Below, one piece after another: positions 15,578-24,740 of a stretch of DNA of 59,991 nucleotides. The translations under genes were made by a program, and so were the position numbers. Each line of letters starts with the position of its first letter. Position 1 is the first letter of the stretch. The stretch is from a virus. The notes under the pieces were generated by a model that worked only from the letters and a program-made list of their open reading frames with translations, searched no databases and had not been told where the DNA came from. The DNA is taken from the IMG/VR virus record IMGVR_UViG_3300038426_000231, positions 1-59,991 of that record; one strand, given 5' to 3'.

Positions 15578-15913
15578 CTACCCCTTCTTTGCTGAAACTT
15601 TCTTGCGCGTTTTGCCCTTGCCTTTGCCTGCTTTTTGCGCACACATCTTAGCCTGTGCCGCCGTCAGCACGATCTCGCCCTTATGCACTTTGGCCATTCC
15701 AGTCTTCTTGACCTTGCCACCCTTTTTGTAAGAAGACTTAGTTGTCTTGGAACCAAATCCTACTGACCAAGCACTTTTTCCCGCACCATCCTCAGACGAG
15801 CTGCCCTTGCCGTTGCCTTTTTTCTTGCTGTCCTCGGACGAGCTGTCCTTGCCCTTGCCTTTTTTCTTGCTGCCCTTGGACCATCCCGCTGCCCACGCAT
15901 CTGGGTTTGCCAT
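15578..15913 (-). CDS. Lys/Ser-rich small virion-type protein
   Basis: This 111-residue protein is Lys, Gly and Ser rich with a repeated KGKGKDSSSEDSKKKGNGK-type tract. It begins MANPDAWAAGWSKG and has a second AWSVGFGSK near residue 49. The C-terminal KVKKTGMAKVHKGEIVL motif occurs in many phage structural or minor tail proteins. A stop lies 3 bases upstream of the 597-residue gene, so both belong to one transcript. Function unknown; DNA or head-interior binding is plausible from its charge. Confidence 0.6.
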   Translation of the reverse strand: MANPDAWAAGWSKGSKKKGKGKDSSSEDSKKKGNGKGSSSEDGAGKSAWSVGFGSKTTKSSYKKGGKVKKTGMAKVHKGEIVLTAAQAKMCAQKAGKGKGKTRKKVSAKKG

Positions 15914-15934
15914 TTTCCACCTCCGCCATTCGTT

Positions 15935-16453
15935 TTACAATCCCAACTTACCCAATCCATACGATTCTGCTGCACCCGCACCGCTGGTAGCGCCCATACC
16001 CAAAATGCTGTTGGACCAGTTCGACATTTGCTGCTGTGATAAATTCGCCTGCTGGCCATAAGCCTGCATTCCCTGGCCCAGACTGCTTGTGCCCAAACTT
16101 CCCAAGTTACTTGCAGAACTTCCAAGCAACGAAGCAACCATGTTGCTGATGTTGCCGCGGGTAGACGCACCAATGCCTGCAGCAGCGGAAGCTGTTCCTC
16201 CGGATCGAGTGCCAAACTGTCCTAGCTGTTCTTTTTGCTGTTGCCCTTGTTGCTGCATTGCGTTGACTTCAGGAGCAAGCGTCTGACTGATTTTGGCTTG
16301 GTTGCCAGAAAGGATGGAGGAATAAAAATCACTGGCCTTGCTCAGATTCGACTCTCCCAAGTTGGTGGCAAAACTACCAATCGCACCAAAGTTTTTCACA
16401 TCGCTTGAAAGCGTCGGATTTGAGCCACCGAACAGAGAACTCCAGAAACTCAT
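15935..16453 (-). CDS. Gly/Ser/Gln-rich virion protein
   Basis: The 172-residue protein begins MSFWSSLFGGSN, a common opening of podovirus internal or tail-associated proteins, and is rich in Ser, Gly, Ala and Gln. A region at about residues 95-120 (TRGNISNMVASLLGSSAS) is amphipathic. It is the first gene after a promoter-leader-hairpin module (16465-16621) and probably starts the transcript encoding the internal virion proteins. No specific family is claimed. Confidence 0.6.
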   Translation of the reverse strand: MSFWSSLFGGSNPTLSSDVKNFGAIGSFATNLGESNLSKASDFYSSILSGNQAKISQTLAPEVNAMQQQGQQQKEQLGQFGTRSGGTASAAAGIGASTRGNISNMVASLLGSSASNLGSLGTSSLGQGMQAYGQQANLSQQQMSNWSNSILGMGATSGAGAAESYGLGKLGL

Positions 16454-16464
16454 GCGCCTCTCCT

Positions 16465-16621
16465 TCCGACCAAAGAAAACGGCTCAACCGTTTTCGGTTG
16501 AGCCGTTGCTTGTTTCCCTACGGGGTCCTCAACGGTAGGTCTTCGCCGTTGGGGTCAAAAAAGGGAGGGCACGCTGCTCGTGATTCTCGTTCAGAATACT
16601 GCTAAAAGCCTTTCTGTACAA
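16465..16621 (-). promoter_or_regulatory. Late promoter-leader-hairpin module, copy A
   Basis: Read leftwards: -35 TTGTAC (16621-16616), 17-bp spacer, -10 TATTCT (16598-16593), then a GC-rich leader, and a perfect 13-bp hairpin with a four-base loop (AACGGCTCAACCG 16478-16490, CGGTTGAGCCGTT 16495-16507) just before the 172-residue virion gene. Four related modules occur at 24.4, 38.5, 40.1 and 45.4 kb. The hairpin could be an attenuator for readthrough transcripts or a 5' stabiliser. This accounts for the 181-base gap. Confidence 0.65.
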
Positions 16622-16634
16622 TGAGTTTTCAAAC

Positions 16635-18302
16635 TCAATGCACCACACAAACGGGGTCAGGGTTTGCGCCTGTTCTGTAAAAGTCTCCCGCCGCTAACCC
16701 GCCCGAAATCGCAGCAGCATTATTGGCATAAACCGGCAGACCAACTACAGACAACGTACTATTGGGAGAACTGGTGCCGATGCCGACGTTACCGCCATTT
16801 GGCTGAAGCAAAAGTTTTGCATTGCCCCAGCTACCATTTTGTATAAATGATTGGATATAACTCGAACCGCTTGTAGTGGCCGAGCGTCCAAAAGCTAAAG
16901 TCGTATAGTTGCCTGTCGTATAAGATCCAGAACCTTGACCTAAAAGTATATCGGCATAACCAGCACCCGGAAAACCTGGCGAAGTTGAAGTCCAAAACTG
17001 TGCTACATTCGCGGAACTTGTTACTGTAAGTGGTTGTTGCGGCCCTGTCGTTCCAATCCCAACGTTGCCGCTGCTTAACAAGGTAACTTGGGGAGTAGTT
17101 CCACCCGCTGAAAGATACAAAGGTTGTCCGTTAATTCTTGATGCAAGAGTTACTGCATTCGGATTCACTGCTCCGGAATTTGCATAGTACAACGATCCCC
17201 CGAGCGTACTAGAGCTGTTATACAGGTCAATTCCAGAATATCCGTTTGAATTTGTATTCTGTAAAAGCATTACATTAGTTGCAGTTTGGCTACTAATAAC
17301 TTCTAACGCCTCTTGGGGACTCAACGTCCCAATACCAACATTGCCTTGGCCTGAAGGATTGAGCAACACATAAGCATTTGAAGGGGAACCATTCGACGTG
17401 CCGTCTAATGTGAGCGTAGAACCTGCTGCCGATCCACCATAGACGACCGGCGACGTGATAGAAGTCGTGAACGTCGGGCTGGTGCCAAGAACGGCAGTGG
17501 TTCCACTCCCGGTTGTTGAAGCCGCAATCAACTGCGAACTGCTGTTCGATCCCAAAACCGTTGCCGACGCAGGAATCGTCGCTCCATTCACCTCTGAAAC
17601 AGTAACTGCCGTCAAAGTTCCAGAAGAAACGGTAATCGTAGTATTATCCGGCTTGACGATGCCCAAGGCGGAGGAAGTAGCGGTCGGAACGCTGATCACA
17701 CCAGAAGACACATCAACCGTAACGCCATCCGGCATTACCAAACCAAACTGGCTTGTTGTGGCAATTGGAATCATGGCTGCCCAAAAATTTGTGCCATCAA
17801 AAGAAACAATGCAAAAACTTCCGCCAAACAAATTAACAGAGGTCGTATCATTCACCGTACCGCTCGACGGAGTCAATGTCGCCGTACTCGTGCCTAAATT
17901 GTAAATCGTCGTAAACCATGGAGTAGATACATTAAAATTAAGCGTAATCGCCACAGGGGATGCATCATCAATTAAAAGCAATGCACCATTATCGGCAGTC
18001 TGAGTTGTGTAACTCGTAACACCGGTTTGATTATCAACAGTACCCAGATTGCTGAAAAATGAAACAGCGCCCGTATTTCCATTAAACGATGTTACTCCGC
18101 TCGATGTGGATGAACTTGTCGAGGTGGTCGTTTCAGTAATCGTTGTGGTTGTACTGCTCGTGCCATTTGCATACATCGTATTGATTGCTTGGTCATGATC
18201 ATTGAGCGTATTAAAGACTCTTCGCAAATTGAGCGCAACTTCCGATGACGATGGATTATCGTCTAATGCGGGCCATTTTTTTGGTGCAATATAAACACTC
18301 AT
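16635..18302 (-). CDS. Tail-fibre-like protein with pyocin-type repeats
   Basis: The 555-residue protein (from the ATG at 18302) is Ser/Thr/Gly-rich and has repeated NVGIGT-S/T-P segments near its C-terminal half (GNVGIGTLSPQEALEV, GNVGIGTTGPQQPLTV, GNVGIGTSSPNSTLSV). That motif is typical of phage tail-fibre and chaperone-associated C-termini. A Thr/Ser tract near residue 50 forms a linker. The start was chosen because AAAGGTGATGAA precedes it and it overlaps the upstream stop as ATGA; the frame extends 17 codons further. It has no signal peptide, unlike the fibre-like proteins at 28-34 kb. Likely receptor binding. Confidence 0.7.
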   Translation of the reverse strand: MSVYIAPKKWPALDDNPSSSEVALNLRRVFNTLNDHDQAINTMYANGTSSTTTTITETTTSTSSSTSSGVTSFNGNTGAVSFFSNLGTVDNQTGVTSYTTQTADNGALLLIDDASPVAITLNFNVSTPWFTTIYNLGTSTATLTPSSGTVNDTTSVNLFGGSFCIVSFDGTNFWAAMIPIATTSQFGLVMPDGVTVDVSSGVISVPTATSSALGIVKPDNTTITVSSGTLTAVTVSEVNGATIPASATVLGSNSSSQLIAASTTGSGTTAVLGTSPTFTTSITSPVVYGGSAAGSTLTLDGTSNGSPSNAYVLLNPSGQGNVGIGTLSPQEALEVISSQTATNVMLLQNTNSNGYSGIDLYNSSSTLGGSLYYANSGAVNPNAVTLASRINGQPLYLSAGGTTPQVTLLSSGNVGIGTTGPQQPLTVTSSANVAQFWTSTSPGFPGAGYADILLGQGSGSYTTGNYTTLAFGRSATTSGSSYIQSFIQNGSWGNAKLLLQPNGGNVGIGTSSPNSTLSVVGLPVYANNAAAISGGLAAGDFYRTGANPDPVCVVH

Positions 18303-18439
18303 TTCATCACCTTTGTCGCCTTCGCTGGATTTTTCTTCGCCCATACTGCGCAATCAGGACACCAGCCCGTGGGCCATGGCATAGTCCCAATTTTTTCGCA
18401 CCGTTTACATCTGCGCTCGGTAATCGTAATTTTTGGCAT
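18299..18439 (-). CDS. 46-residue zinc-ribbon protein
   Basis: This tiny protein starts MPKITITERRCKRCEKIG and has CKRC and CPDC pairs about 16 residues apart, a likely zinc ribbon, followed by a basic tail. Its ATG overlaps the stop of the 1326-residue gene by one base (TAATG) and its stop overlaps the fibre gene start (ATGA), so it is placed for coupled translation between two virion genes. Function unknown. Confidence 0.7.
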   Translation of the reverse strand: MPKITITERRCKRCEKIGTMPWPTGWCPDCAVWAKKNPAKATKVMK

Positions 18440-21400
18440 TACACTACTGCTCCTGCATTTCCACCGGTACCACCAAACGGTTTCAAAACTGTGTATGCAT
18501 CTGTTCTTCCCCATTGTCCAATCCAAACTTCAACATCTTTTCCAAACAAGTAAAACGGAGCCGTTGAACTCAGTCTGTAACTCACCAATTTGGATTTGTT
18601 TGCTGGAATCTGCACCTTTTGCTTCACAAAAGATCCGCTGGTGCTCGGAATGGTCAAAGTGATGGTTGGCCACGCATCAAACACCAGTGTCATAGTGATG
18701 TTTGCCGTTGAAATCGTCGGGATGTTCATCATGCGTAAATGAAACCATCCATTCAAACCATGAGAAAGCATTTCCGTTTGCCACTCAACGGTGGATTCCG
18801 GATAAGGAAGACTTACCCAGTTCACACCCCATAATTTCCATGGAACTCCATCACTCGACACAATTCTTCCAATATGACTCGTAAACGGAGGCGTAAATGT
18901 CAATGGAATTTTCTGCTGTCCATTCAGCGTAAACGGCGATTCATTGGGCACATGAAGATTTCCCAACTCATCTTCAACCGAAATAGCCTTTGCTGCGTTG
19001 GCAGTATCAGCCTCGATAATTAATCCCTGCACGAAATTCAAGCCAGCATTTCCCAAATCCCCCCAGTCTGTAGGCCGGTCCTGCGTGGATTCTGGCAAAA
19101 AAATAAACGTTGGTTGCCAAAGATCCACATACGTCGAAGAATTTGTTGGCCAGCTTAAAACAGTTTCAACATCGATGATGTCTTTCGCATAACCGGAAGT
19201 AAAGTCAATGATGTAGGGTTTGATGGTTCCAGTTCCCGTCAAACTCGTCGGACTATATCCGCTCAGCGCAGTTTGATAGCGATCTGTATACAGTGCTACC
19301 GTAATCGGGTTGCTGGCCTGCACCAATGCCTTGATGAAAATATCTCCAACCCGCTTGAATCCTCGTGCATCGCCATCATTGACTGCACCCGTAGCAACTA
19401 CGGAAGTAGCAGTTTCCGTTCCGCTGGTCACCAGCTCGCGCACGGTATTGTCTGTGCATCCCACCAAAGTATCGTTAACACCTTCTCCTTCTTCAAGCGC
19501 ATGGCACGTGACCGTTGTTCCATAAACATCAACAATCCATCCCTTAGCCACTACGTCATACACCAGCGTTCTAGGATTTCCATTGACGTCTTCATAGTCG
19601 TAATACAGATATCCGTTCGCAAAAGACAGCGTTTGCTTCTCAGGTAAAGAATCATTCGGCGGATAGATGGTGTAGCCCGCAATCGTAATTGCGGAGGGCG
19701 TTGATCCTTCGTGCGGAAACAAATTAAACAGCTGTGCATCCGTAATCGATTGGCTTCCCGATCCTTTGGGCGAAATGTAAATTCCATCCTTGGCCCGGAA
19801 AAAGGCATTCATGCCAGCTTCCGTGCAAAGACAACTGCGAATATACAAACCACGATTGGTAATTGATTCAATCAGGTTAAATGCACTCCCAGATACGCCG
19901 CTCACAGTAGCCAATGCGGAGGTATAGGTCGGATCAATAATCCAGGCGCGTTCCGTAGAAAACACCATTCCCACACCATTGACAATGCAGCCGTTCAAAA
20001 GCGGTTCAGAAGGCGAAGTAACTTCAATCTGGTTTGTATCCGGCGCAGAATCTGGATTGTTTCCTTTGGTAAAATAAAGTGTTCCTGGCCGATATTCATC
20101 ATTACACGCAAACATGTAGGCGGTATTGTCGGTCGGACCCCACATGGAAGACATCGGCTGCGCTGCAAGAATGGGTTCAGCAATGTTGTAGACAAGATTG
20201 GTTCCATCCGGCGCATCCGGCAGATACATCGTAGTCGTTGAAGTCGGACGCGAATAAAGCGAATAAGCCAATTGGGTCGGCGATCCAATCAGAATGACCG
20301 TTCCAGGAAGCCAACGCACGTTAAAGGTATCTCCGCTTACCCAGGTAATCGTTCCTCCAGAAACATTGATGACTCCACTTTTCGGTGTATCGATCGACGG
20401 AAATGGTTCAAAGTTGTCCGTGCTGATAGTGCTGTTCGCCTCTGCTGCCGAATCAGTGACAACATCCTGAATCGAAGTGTTGTATCCGCTTGTCGCATTC
20501 CCATTATCATTCGGTCCAGTAGCAATATACGTGTAGCTCGACAAACTGGAATCCTGCCGGTAATAATCGACCTTATCCACTTGTGGATCGGTGGAATAAG
20601 CTGACGTTACCGTGTTTGCGAGTACAGGAATATCTTCTACGGAAGATGCCGGAGAAGGATTTGACACTGCACCTGTTTTTGAAGATCGATAAACGTATTC
20701 ATACGTAACGCTTGTGCGTACATTTGTAGACAGTGGCGGAATGGTCGTAACAGCAGCCCCTGGTGTCGGTGCACACTTAATGACTAATGTACGTCCACTG
20801 TGATACCAATAATCCCAATCAACTTCAAAACTGTATGTCCCCGATTCACTGAATGTAACATTAAAATTTGTTGTTACACCCGTTCCTTCACCATTGGGCG
20901 TGCTTACCGCCATCAGTGGCAATGCGCTAACAACCGTCTCCGTTTGTGCGTTGTATCCCTTAACGGTCCCCAGTGAAGTGGTCGCACCTCCTCCAATGCC
21001 AAACATTGCTTGATCTTTATTGACCATTTGAAATGCGTATACTCCGGCTTCGGGAACATACATACTTCCCACAATGCAAACATTAAAGTCCTGATAGCCT
21101 TCGGATTCCAGCGCTGTGGCAAAAAGATCAATGGTGCCTTCAACCGTTGAGTCCGTATTCAGTGTGGTCCAATAGACCGGATAACTCGGGTTTCCTTCCG
21201 TGCTGCTTGGATTCGGATCAAAAATCAGTGAGTTATTGGTTGATGATCCAGCAGCGGTACTGCTTGTGCGCGCAGTACCCGATCCGGAATCTTCAGGATT
21301 TTTCCAGATATAACATGCGACTGATCCGGAATGCGGTGAATCACCCCAGTAATATGCGGTAATGGTGCTGTAAAGAGAAACCACGGTCGCAGTTGCCGGT

Positions 21401-22419
21401 GTTACAACCGTCCAGGCCAATGTAAAATTTCCGCTGTTTGCCGAAAAATTTCCTCCAGATGAGTTGATTCCCACATGCAACTGCACGGCATTGACCGGAA
21501 CTGTTAAAGTTATGCCTGCTCCAACGTCATAGATGTATCCTGTTGTCGTCGATGATACTTCTCCAACAACAACTCCAGTCGAATCTGTAAATGCGGCAAC
21601 AACCACTGAACACGAAGTAGCACCAGACTTCAAAAAATGGCCAGGATACGTCGAGCCAACCCAACTTGAACTTGAAGTTGAAGGAGAGACGTTGCTTTCC
21701 CCATTGATTTCTGTTGCCGTACCCGTGACTGTAAGGGTCACCGTGGAATTTTCCACGGGAGTATCAATCACCACGGCATTTGTATCTGCGGCAGTTTCTG
21801 TTCCACCAAAATTCCAATTGGAGTTGATTCCGCTACGGTTGTTCCATGGCATCGCCGTGGCGGGCAAATTATCCGTTCCACTTGTTTCATAACTTCCAAT
21901 GCCTACAATAGGAGCAATTTGCGGTTCTTTAATTCCCGTTTTATAAGTCAGGCCATCCGAACGGATTTTGAGCATTCCGTCACAAGCAAATGAAGAACTG
22001 GTGATCGTAGCATCGGTAGAAGAATCGCCAATGTACATCCATGGTTGAACAGAAGCATCCGGTCTGAATGGAACCATGGCTACGGGATTTCCACTGAGCC
22101 CGTAAGCAACTTCCGTTGTATTTACATACATTAATCCTGCTGCGCCGATGATTCTTACGTATCCGGAAACAGGTCCTTCCGGAGTTGAATCATTCAACCG
22201 ACGCATGGTATGTGGAATAGCACCGAGAGTAAGCAGTGCGCTTGATTCAGTTGTACGACCGATCAGACGATCCTGAAGGTATCCACGAACATTTTGAAGA
22301 TATGCATATTCGCCCGGCTGGACAAGTTGGTCCACCGCTTTGACGGTATTAATACCGCCCGGCCGGAAACGAAGACCATCTTTTATCCGGTTATAACTTT
22401 GAGGATTCGCCACAGTCAT
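18439..22419 (-). CDS. Very large virion protein (tail-hub/tube-type)
   Basis: At 1326 residues this is the largest protein in the window. The N-terminal GGINTVKAVDQLVQPGEY...LIGRT (about residues 17-55) resembles phage structural proteins that begin with a pattern of asparagine-rich, proline-glycine turns before a beta-rich body. The remainder is Ser/Thr/Gly-rich beta-type sequence without obvious exact repeats, and it ends in a folded region with GLNGWFHLRMMNIP near residue 1235. Its size and position between a putative tail component and the fibre suggest a tail-tube/hub or spike component. The specific role is inferred from position. Confidence 0.6.
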   Translation of the reverse strand: MTVANPQSYNRIKDGLRFRPGGINTVKAVDQLVQPGEYAYLQNVRGYLQDRLIGRTTESSALLTLGAIPHTMRRLNDSTPEGPVSGYVRIIGAAGLMYVNTTEVAYGLSGNPVAMVPFRPDASVQPWMYIGDSSTDATITSSSFACDGMLKIRSDGLTYKTGIKEPQIAPIVGIGSYETSGTDNLPATAMPWNNRSGINSNWNFGGTETAADTNAVVIDTPVENSTVTLTVTGTATEINGESNVSPSTSSSSWVGSTYPGHFLKSGATSCSVVVAAFTDSTGVVVGEVSSTTTGYIYDVGAGITLTVPVNAVQLHVGINSSGGNFSANSGNFTLAWTVVTPATATVVSLYSTITAYYWGDSPHSGSVACYIWKNPEDSGSGTARTSSTAAGSSTNNSLIFDPNPSSTEGNPSYPVYWTTLNTDSTVEGTIDLFATALESEGYQDFNVCIVGSMYVPEAGVYAFQMVNKDQAMFGIGGGATTSLGTVKGYNAQTETVVSALPLMAVSTPNGEGTGVTTNFNVTFSESGTYSFEVDWDYWYHSGRTLVIKCAPTPGAAVTTIPPLSTNVRTSVTYEYVYRSSKTGAVSNPSPASSVEDIPVLANTVTSAYSTDPQVDKVDYYRQDSSLSSYTYIATGPNDNGNATSGYNTSIQDVVTDSAAEANSTISTDNFEPFPSIDTPKSGVINVSGGTITWVSGDTFNVRWLPGTVILIGSPTQLAYSLYSRPTSTTTMYLPDAPDGTNLVYNIAEPILAAQPMSSMWGPTDNTAYMFACNDEYRPGTLYFTKGNNPDSAPDTNQIEVTSPSEPLLNGCIVNGVGMVFSTERAWIIDPTYTSALATVSGVSGSAFNLIESITNRGLYIRSCLCTEAGMNAFFRAKDGIYISPKGSGSQSITDAQLFNLFPHEGSTPSAITIAGYTIYPPNDSLPEKQTLSFANGYLYYDYEDVNGNPRTLVYDVVAKGWIVDVYGTTVTCHALEEGEGVNDTLVGCTDNTVRELVTSGTETATSVVATGAVNDGDARGFKRVGDIFIKALVQASNPITVALYTDRYQTALSGYSPTSLTGTGTIKPYIIDFTSGYAKDIIDVETVLSWPTNSSTYVDLWQPTFIFLPESTQDRPTDWGDLGNAGLNFVQGLIIEADTANAAKAISVEDELGNLHVPNESPFTLNGQQKIPLTFTPPFTSHIGRIVSSDGVPWKLWGVNWVSLPYPESTVEWQTEMLSHGLNGWFHLRMMNIPTISTANITMTLVFDAWPTITLTIPSTSGSFVKQKVQIPANKSKLVSYRLSSTAPFYLFGKDVEVWIGQWGRTDAYTVLKPFGGTGGNAGAVV

Positions 22420-22491
22420 CTCCTGATACGAGATTTGAGCTATGGCTTATTCCTCTTCGGAGGGCATACTGCTCAGTTACATTCCAACGTT

Positions 22492-23814
22492 TTATTGCTT
22501 ATTACTTTGTTTTTTTTGATTCGCATCGTTGAACCGCCCTTGAGTGCGGTCCTGTACTTGTCCTCTCTGCGCCAGAATATCTGAAAATGATCCGGTACTC
22601 TTCAGTCGTGTATTCTCCACTGCACATGCTTGAATTGCTCGGCTTTCCAGTTCTAGCCCCTGCTGAAATTCAGCACCGCCCATTTTGAAGCAAGCCAGAC
22701 TCTGCGCCAGATCAATGACTGTCTCCCAATTTGAACGCGACACCTGCACATAGTCGGTATCCAGCGTCGGCATTGGCGCATTGGCCAGCACAGTAACCCC
22801 AATACCTGAACCTACTGGCGCAGCCAAAAAGTCAATTCCTCCCAGAACCACACACGGACCAAAACTCGTCGGCGTCGAATCCCATTCCGGCAGATACCGG
22901 TCCATCTCTACAATGGACGGCATATCGCAGGCCACTCCGTTTACTTTGCCTAGCATCGCCCAAGGCGTTTTCAGTAGCAGATTCAAACCATCCTGATAGC
23001 GGCGCAAACAATAAGAGGCTCGCTGTCGGTCTGTCGCTTCACTTTCACGTCCCAACAAATCTGCCAACGCACCCCATTCCAACGCCCACGCAAAATCATT
23101 GGGGATTCCCAGCAAGGTTGCCGTAGGCGGATCAAATGGCGCTCCCGATTCCAAAACTACAGCTTCATATGTGCCTGGTTGGTTTGGCGTAATGTCCACA
23201 TCCCAAGACAACGGCGGCTCCGAAGAAAGCATAAAGGTTTGCGGTGTGCCACTCGATGCCTGCAAATAGCCAGCTTCATAAAATTCCTGAGCAACTGTGT
23301 CATCGCGATAAAGGGTGTTGGGCGATCCTGTCACCGGCAAATACCGTACGCGCTCTACATCGATCACCGTATCCGGCAAAGTCGTGCGTCTCGTGTTTGG
23401 CGTCAACGCAATGTTCTGCAAAAGCAGCTGATTGCAGTTGGAAACCTGCAGCATCTCATCGCGCCTGAATTGTAAAGCCTGCGAAAGATCACTGATCGTA
23501 AATTGGCTTGTACCTGTCCATGTTCCACCCGTTGGCGGCTCCAGCAACATATATTCCATCATGGTGTAGGAGTTTGTGTCTGTCAGAGTCCGTAGCCGCG
23601 GTGAAGATGCGAGCAATCCCAACGAGTTCCAAAGACTCGTTGGGTTATACGTGAAATCGGCCTTCCACGTAAAAGTCATGGCATTGAACATGCGCAGCGC
23701 TTTTTGAATGTAAAGTTGGCATTCAGCATAGCTCCAAAAAACATTAGAAGAATCAGCAAGGCGCGATGATAACTGTTGCGTTGCTGTAGAAAATTGGAGC
23801 CAACTATAATTCAT
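22492..23814 (-). CDS. Tail/connector-type structural protein
   Basis: The 440-residue protein begins MNYSWLQFSTATQQLSSRL and has mixed alpha/beta character, with QFRRDEMLQVSNCNQLLLQN near residue 105 and ALEWGALADLLGRESEATDRQRASYCLRRYQDG near 245. That arrangement resembles phage proteins that cap the head-tail connector. The ATG at 23814 follows GGAGAAG; seven more codons are open upstream. It precedes the 1326-residue gene by 72 bases. I infer a tail-adaptor role from context only. Confidence 0.55.
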   Translation of the reverse strand: MNYSWLQFSTATQQLSSRLADSSNVFWSYAECQLYIQKALRMFNAMTFTWKADFTYNPTSLWNSLGLLASSPRLRTLTDTNSYTMMEYMLLEPPTGGTWTGTSQFTISDLSQALQFRRDEMLQVSNCNQLLLQNIALTPNTRRTTLPDTVIDVERVRYLPVTGSPNTLYRDDTVAQEFYEAGYLQASSGTPQTFMLSSEPPLSWDVDITPNQPGTYEAVVLESGAPFDPPTATLLGIPNDFAWALEWGALADLLGRESEATDRQRASYCLRRYQDGLNLLLKTPWAMLGKVNGVACDMPSIVEMDRYLPEWDSTPTSFGPCVVLGGIDFLAAPVGSGIGVTVLANAPMPTLDTDYVQVSRSNWETVIDLAQSLACFKMGGAEFQQGLELESRAIQACAVENTRLKSTGSFSDILAQRGQVQDRTQGRFNDANQKKQSNKQ

Positions 23815-23867
23815 AGCACTTCTCCGTTGACACAAAGTAGGTAAGCCAACTGTAAGAAGCTATCCAT

Positions 23868-24143
23868 TTACCGCTTCGTCATCCGGCTTTTGCTCTTCCC
23901 TGCTTTTGTTTTTTTGCCTTTTGTTTTCAACCCGCAACTTTGAATGTGGGCGGAAGCAATTCGAAGTGCGGCATTGTGATTGGGGGCAACAAAAGTTTTG
24001 CTCTCATAAGATCCATGCGGGCTTTGTCCTTCGCTGCTTGTGCGGACAATGTAACCATTCTCCACACTATCAATGGATGCATTCACCCTTCCCGATCTTT
24101 GCGGCGTACTTTCTGAAGTGCCTTGTGCTTTTTTCTTTGCCAC
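23868..24143 (-). CDS. Small basic protein
   Basis: The 91-residue protein has a Lys-rich start (MAKKKAQG), a central beta-like segment (NGYIVRTSSEGQSPHGSYES), and a very basic C-terminus (KTKGKKTKAGKSKSRMTKR). It lies 3 bases after the upstream basic gene in transcription order. It is one of several small basic proteins in this late region. DNA binding is plausible; no family is assigned. Confidence 0.65.
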   Translation of the reverse strand: MAKKKAQGTSESTPQRSGRVNASIDSVENGYIVRTSSEGQSPHGSYESKTFVAPNHNAALRIASAHIQSCGLKTKGKKTKAGKSKSRMTKR

Positions 24144-24146
24144 AAG

Positions 24147-24404
24147 TCATCCCTTTCTCGCGTACTGTTTCCGCGTGCTCTTCATCTTTTTCCCTGTCTT
24201 TTTCAAACCGCTGACGCCAATGTTGGGGAATTTTGCATGCACTTTGCGACGCACTTCAGCCTTTTCAGCAGACGATCCGTGTTGCGAAACACGGGCCAAA
24301 GCATTTCTGGCATGTTTCACGTCATTAATCGGATAACGACGCCCTTTGATGGCAAATTGCTTTGTTGGCAGTTTTTGCCGCTTTTTGTAAGTCAACCGAG
24401 CCAT
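24147..24404 (-). CDS. DUF6582-like small basic protein
   Basis: This 85-residue protein contains RRYPINDVKHARNALARVSQ then HGSSAEKAEVRRKVHAKFP (about residues 22-60), a pattern I recognise from a widespread family of small phage proteins (DUF6582-like). Both ends are strongly basic. GGAGGATAGGTC precedes its start, and it is the first gene after promoter-leader-hairpin module B. The family has no agreed function. Confidence 0.7.
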   Translation of the reverse strand: MARLTYKKRQKLPTKQFAIKGRRYPINDVKHARNALARVSQHGSSAEKAEVRRKVHAKFPNIGVSGLKKTGKKMKSTRKQYARKG

Positions 24405-24427
24405 GACCTATCCTCCCTGCAACAAAA

Positions 24428-24549
24428 ACAGCAATGGCCCAAGAGCCGTTGCCGGTCTTGAGCCATTGCTTGTTCTCCCCGCAAAGGGGAGAGGGCATGT
24501 CGCTCAGTTGTACTGCATTATTATCTTCGCGATCTTTGCTTGCTGACAA
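24428..24549 (-). promoter_or_regulatory. Late promoter-leader-hairpin module, copy B
   Basis: Leftward: -35 TTGTCA (24549-24544), 18-bp spacer, -10 GATAAT (24525-24520), then a leader with the GGGAGAACAAGCAATGGC-type block and a hairpin around 24432-24465 with one mismatch. It drives the small basic genes at 24.4-23.9 kb and possibly the tail genes beyond. The promoter lies at the end of the upstream 68-residue gene. Confidence 0.6.
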
Positions 24550-24727
24550 CTCTTTTATGTGCCAATCTCTTTGTTTTTTTCCCCTTGCGCGGGCCGATTC
24601 TTCCCTCTTTCCGCAAGTAACTCAACAAGATCGCCTTCGCTTGTTTCTTGTTACGCACAATCTTGCCGCTCCGGCCGGAGTGAAGCGTATGCTGGCGGAA
24701 TTTCTTCATGATCTCACGTGCCGGCAT
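24521..24727 (-). CDS. DUF6496-like small basic protein
   Basis: The 68-residue protein starts MPAREIMKKFRQHTLHSGRS and has GKIVRNKKQAKAILLSYLRK (about 22-41), a pattern of the DUF6496-type phage/bacterial small proteins, then a highly basic tail. GGAGGCACAA precedes the ATG. It lies directly after the endolysin candidate in transcription order. Function unknown. Confidence 0.68.
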   Translation of the reverse strand: MPAREIMKKFRQHTLHSGRSGKIVRNKKQAKAILLSYLRKEGRIGPRKGKKTKRLAHKRVVSKQRSRR

Positions 24728-24740
24728 TTGTGCCTCCCAT

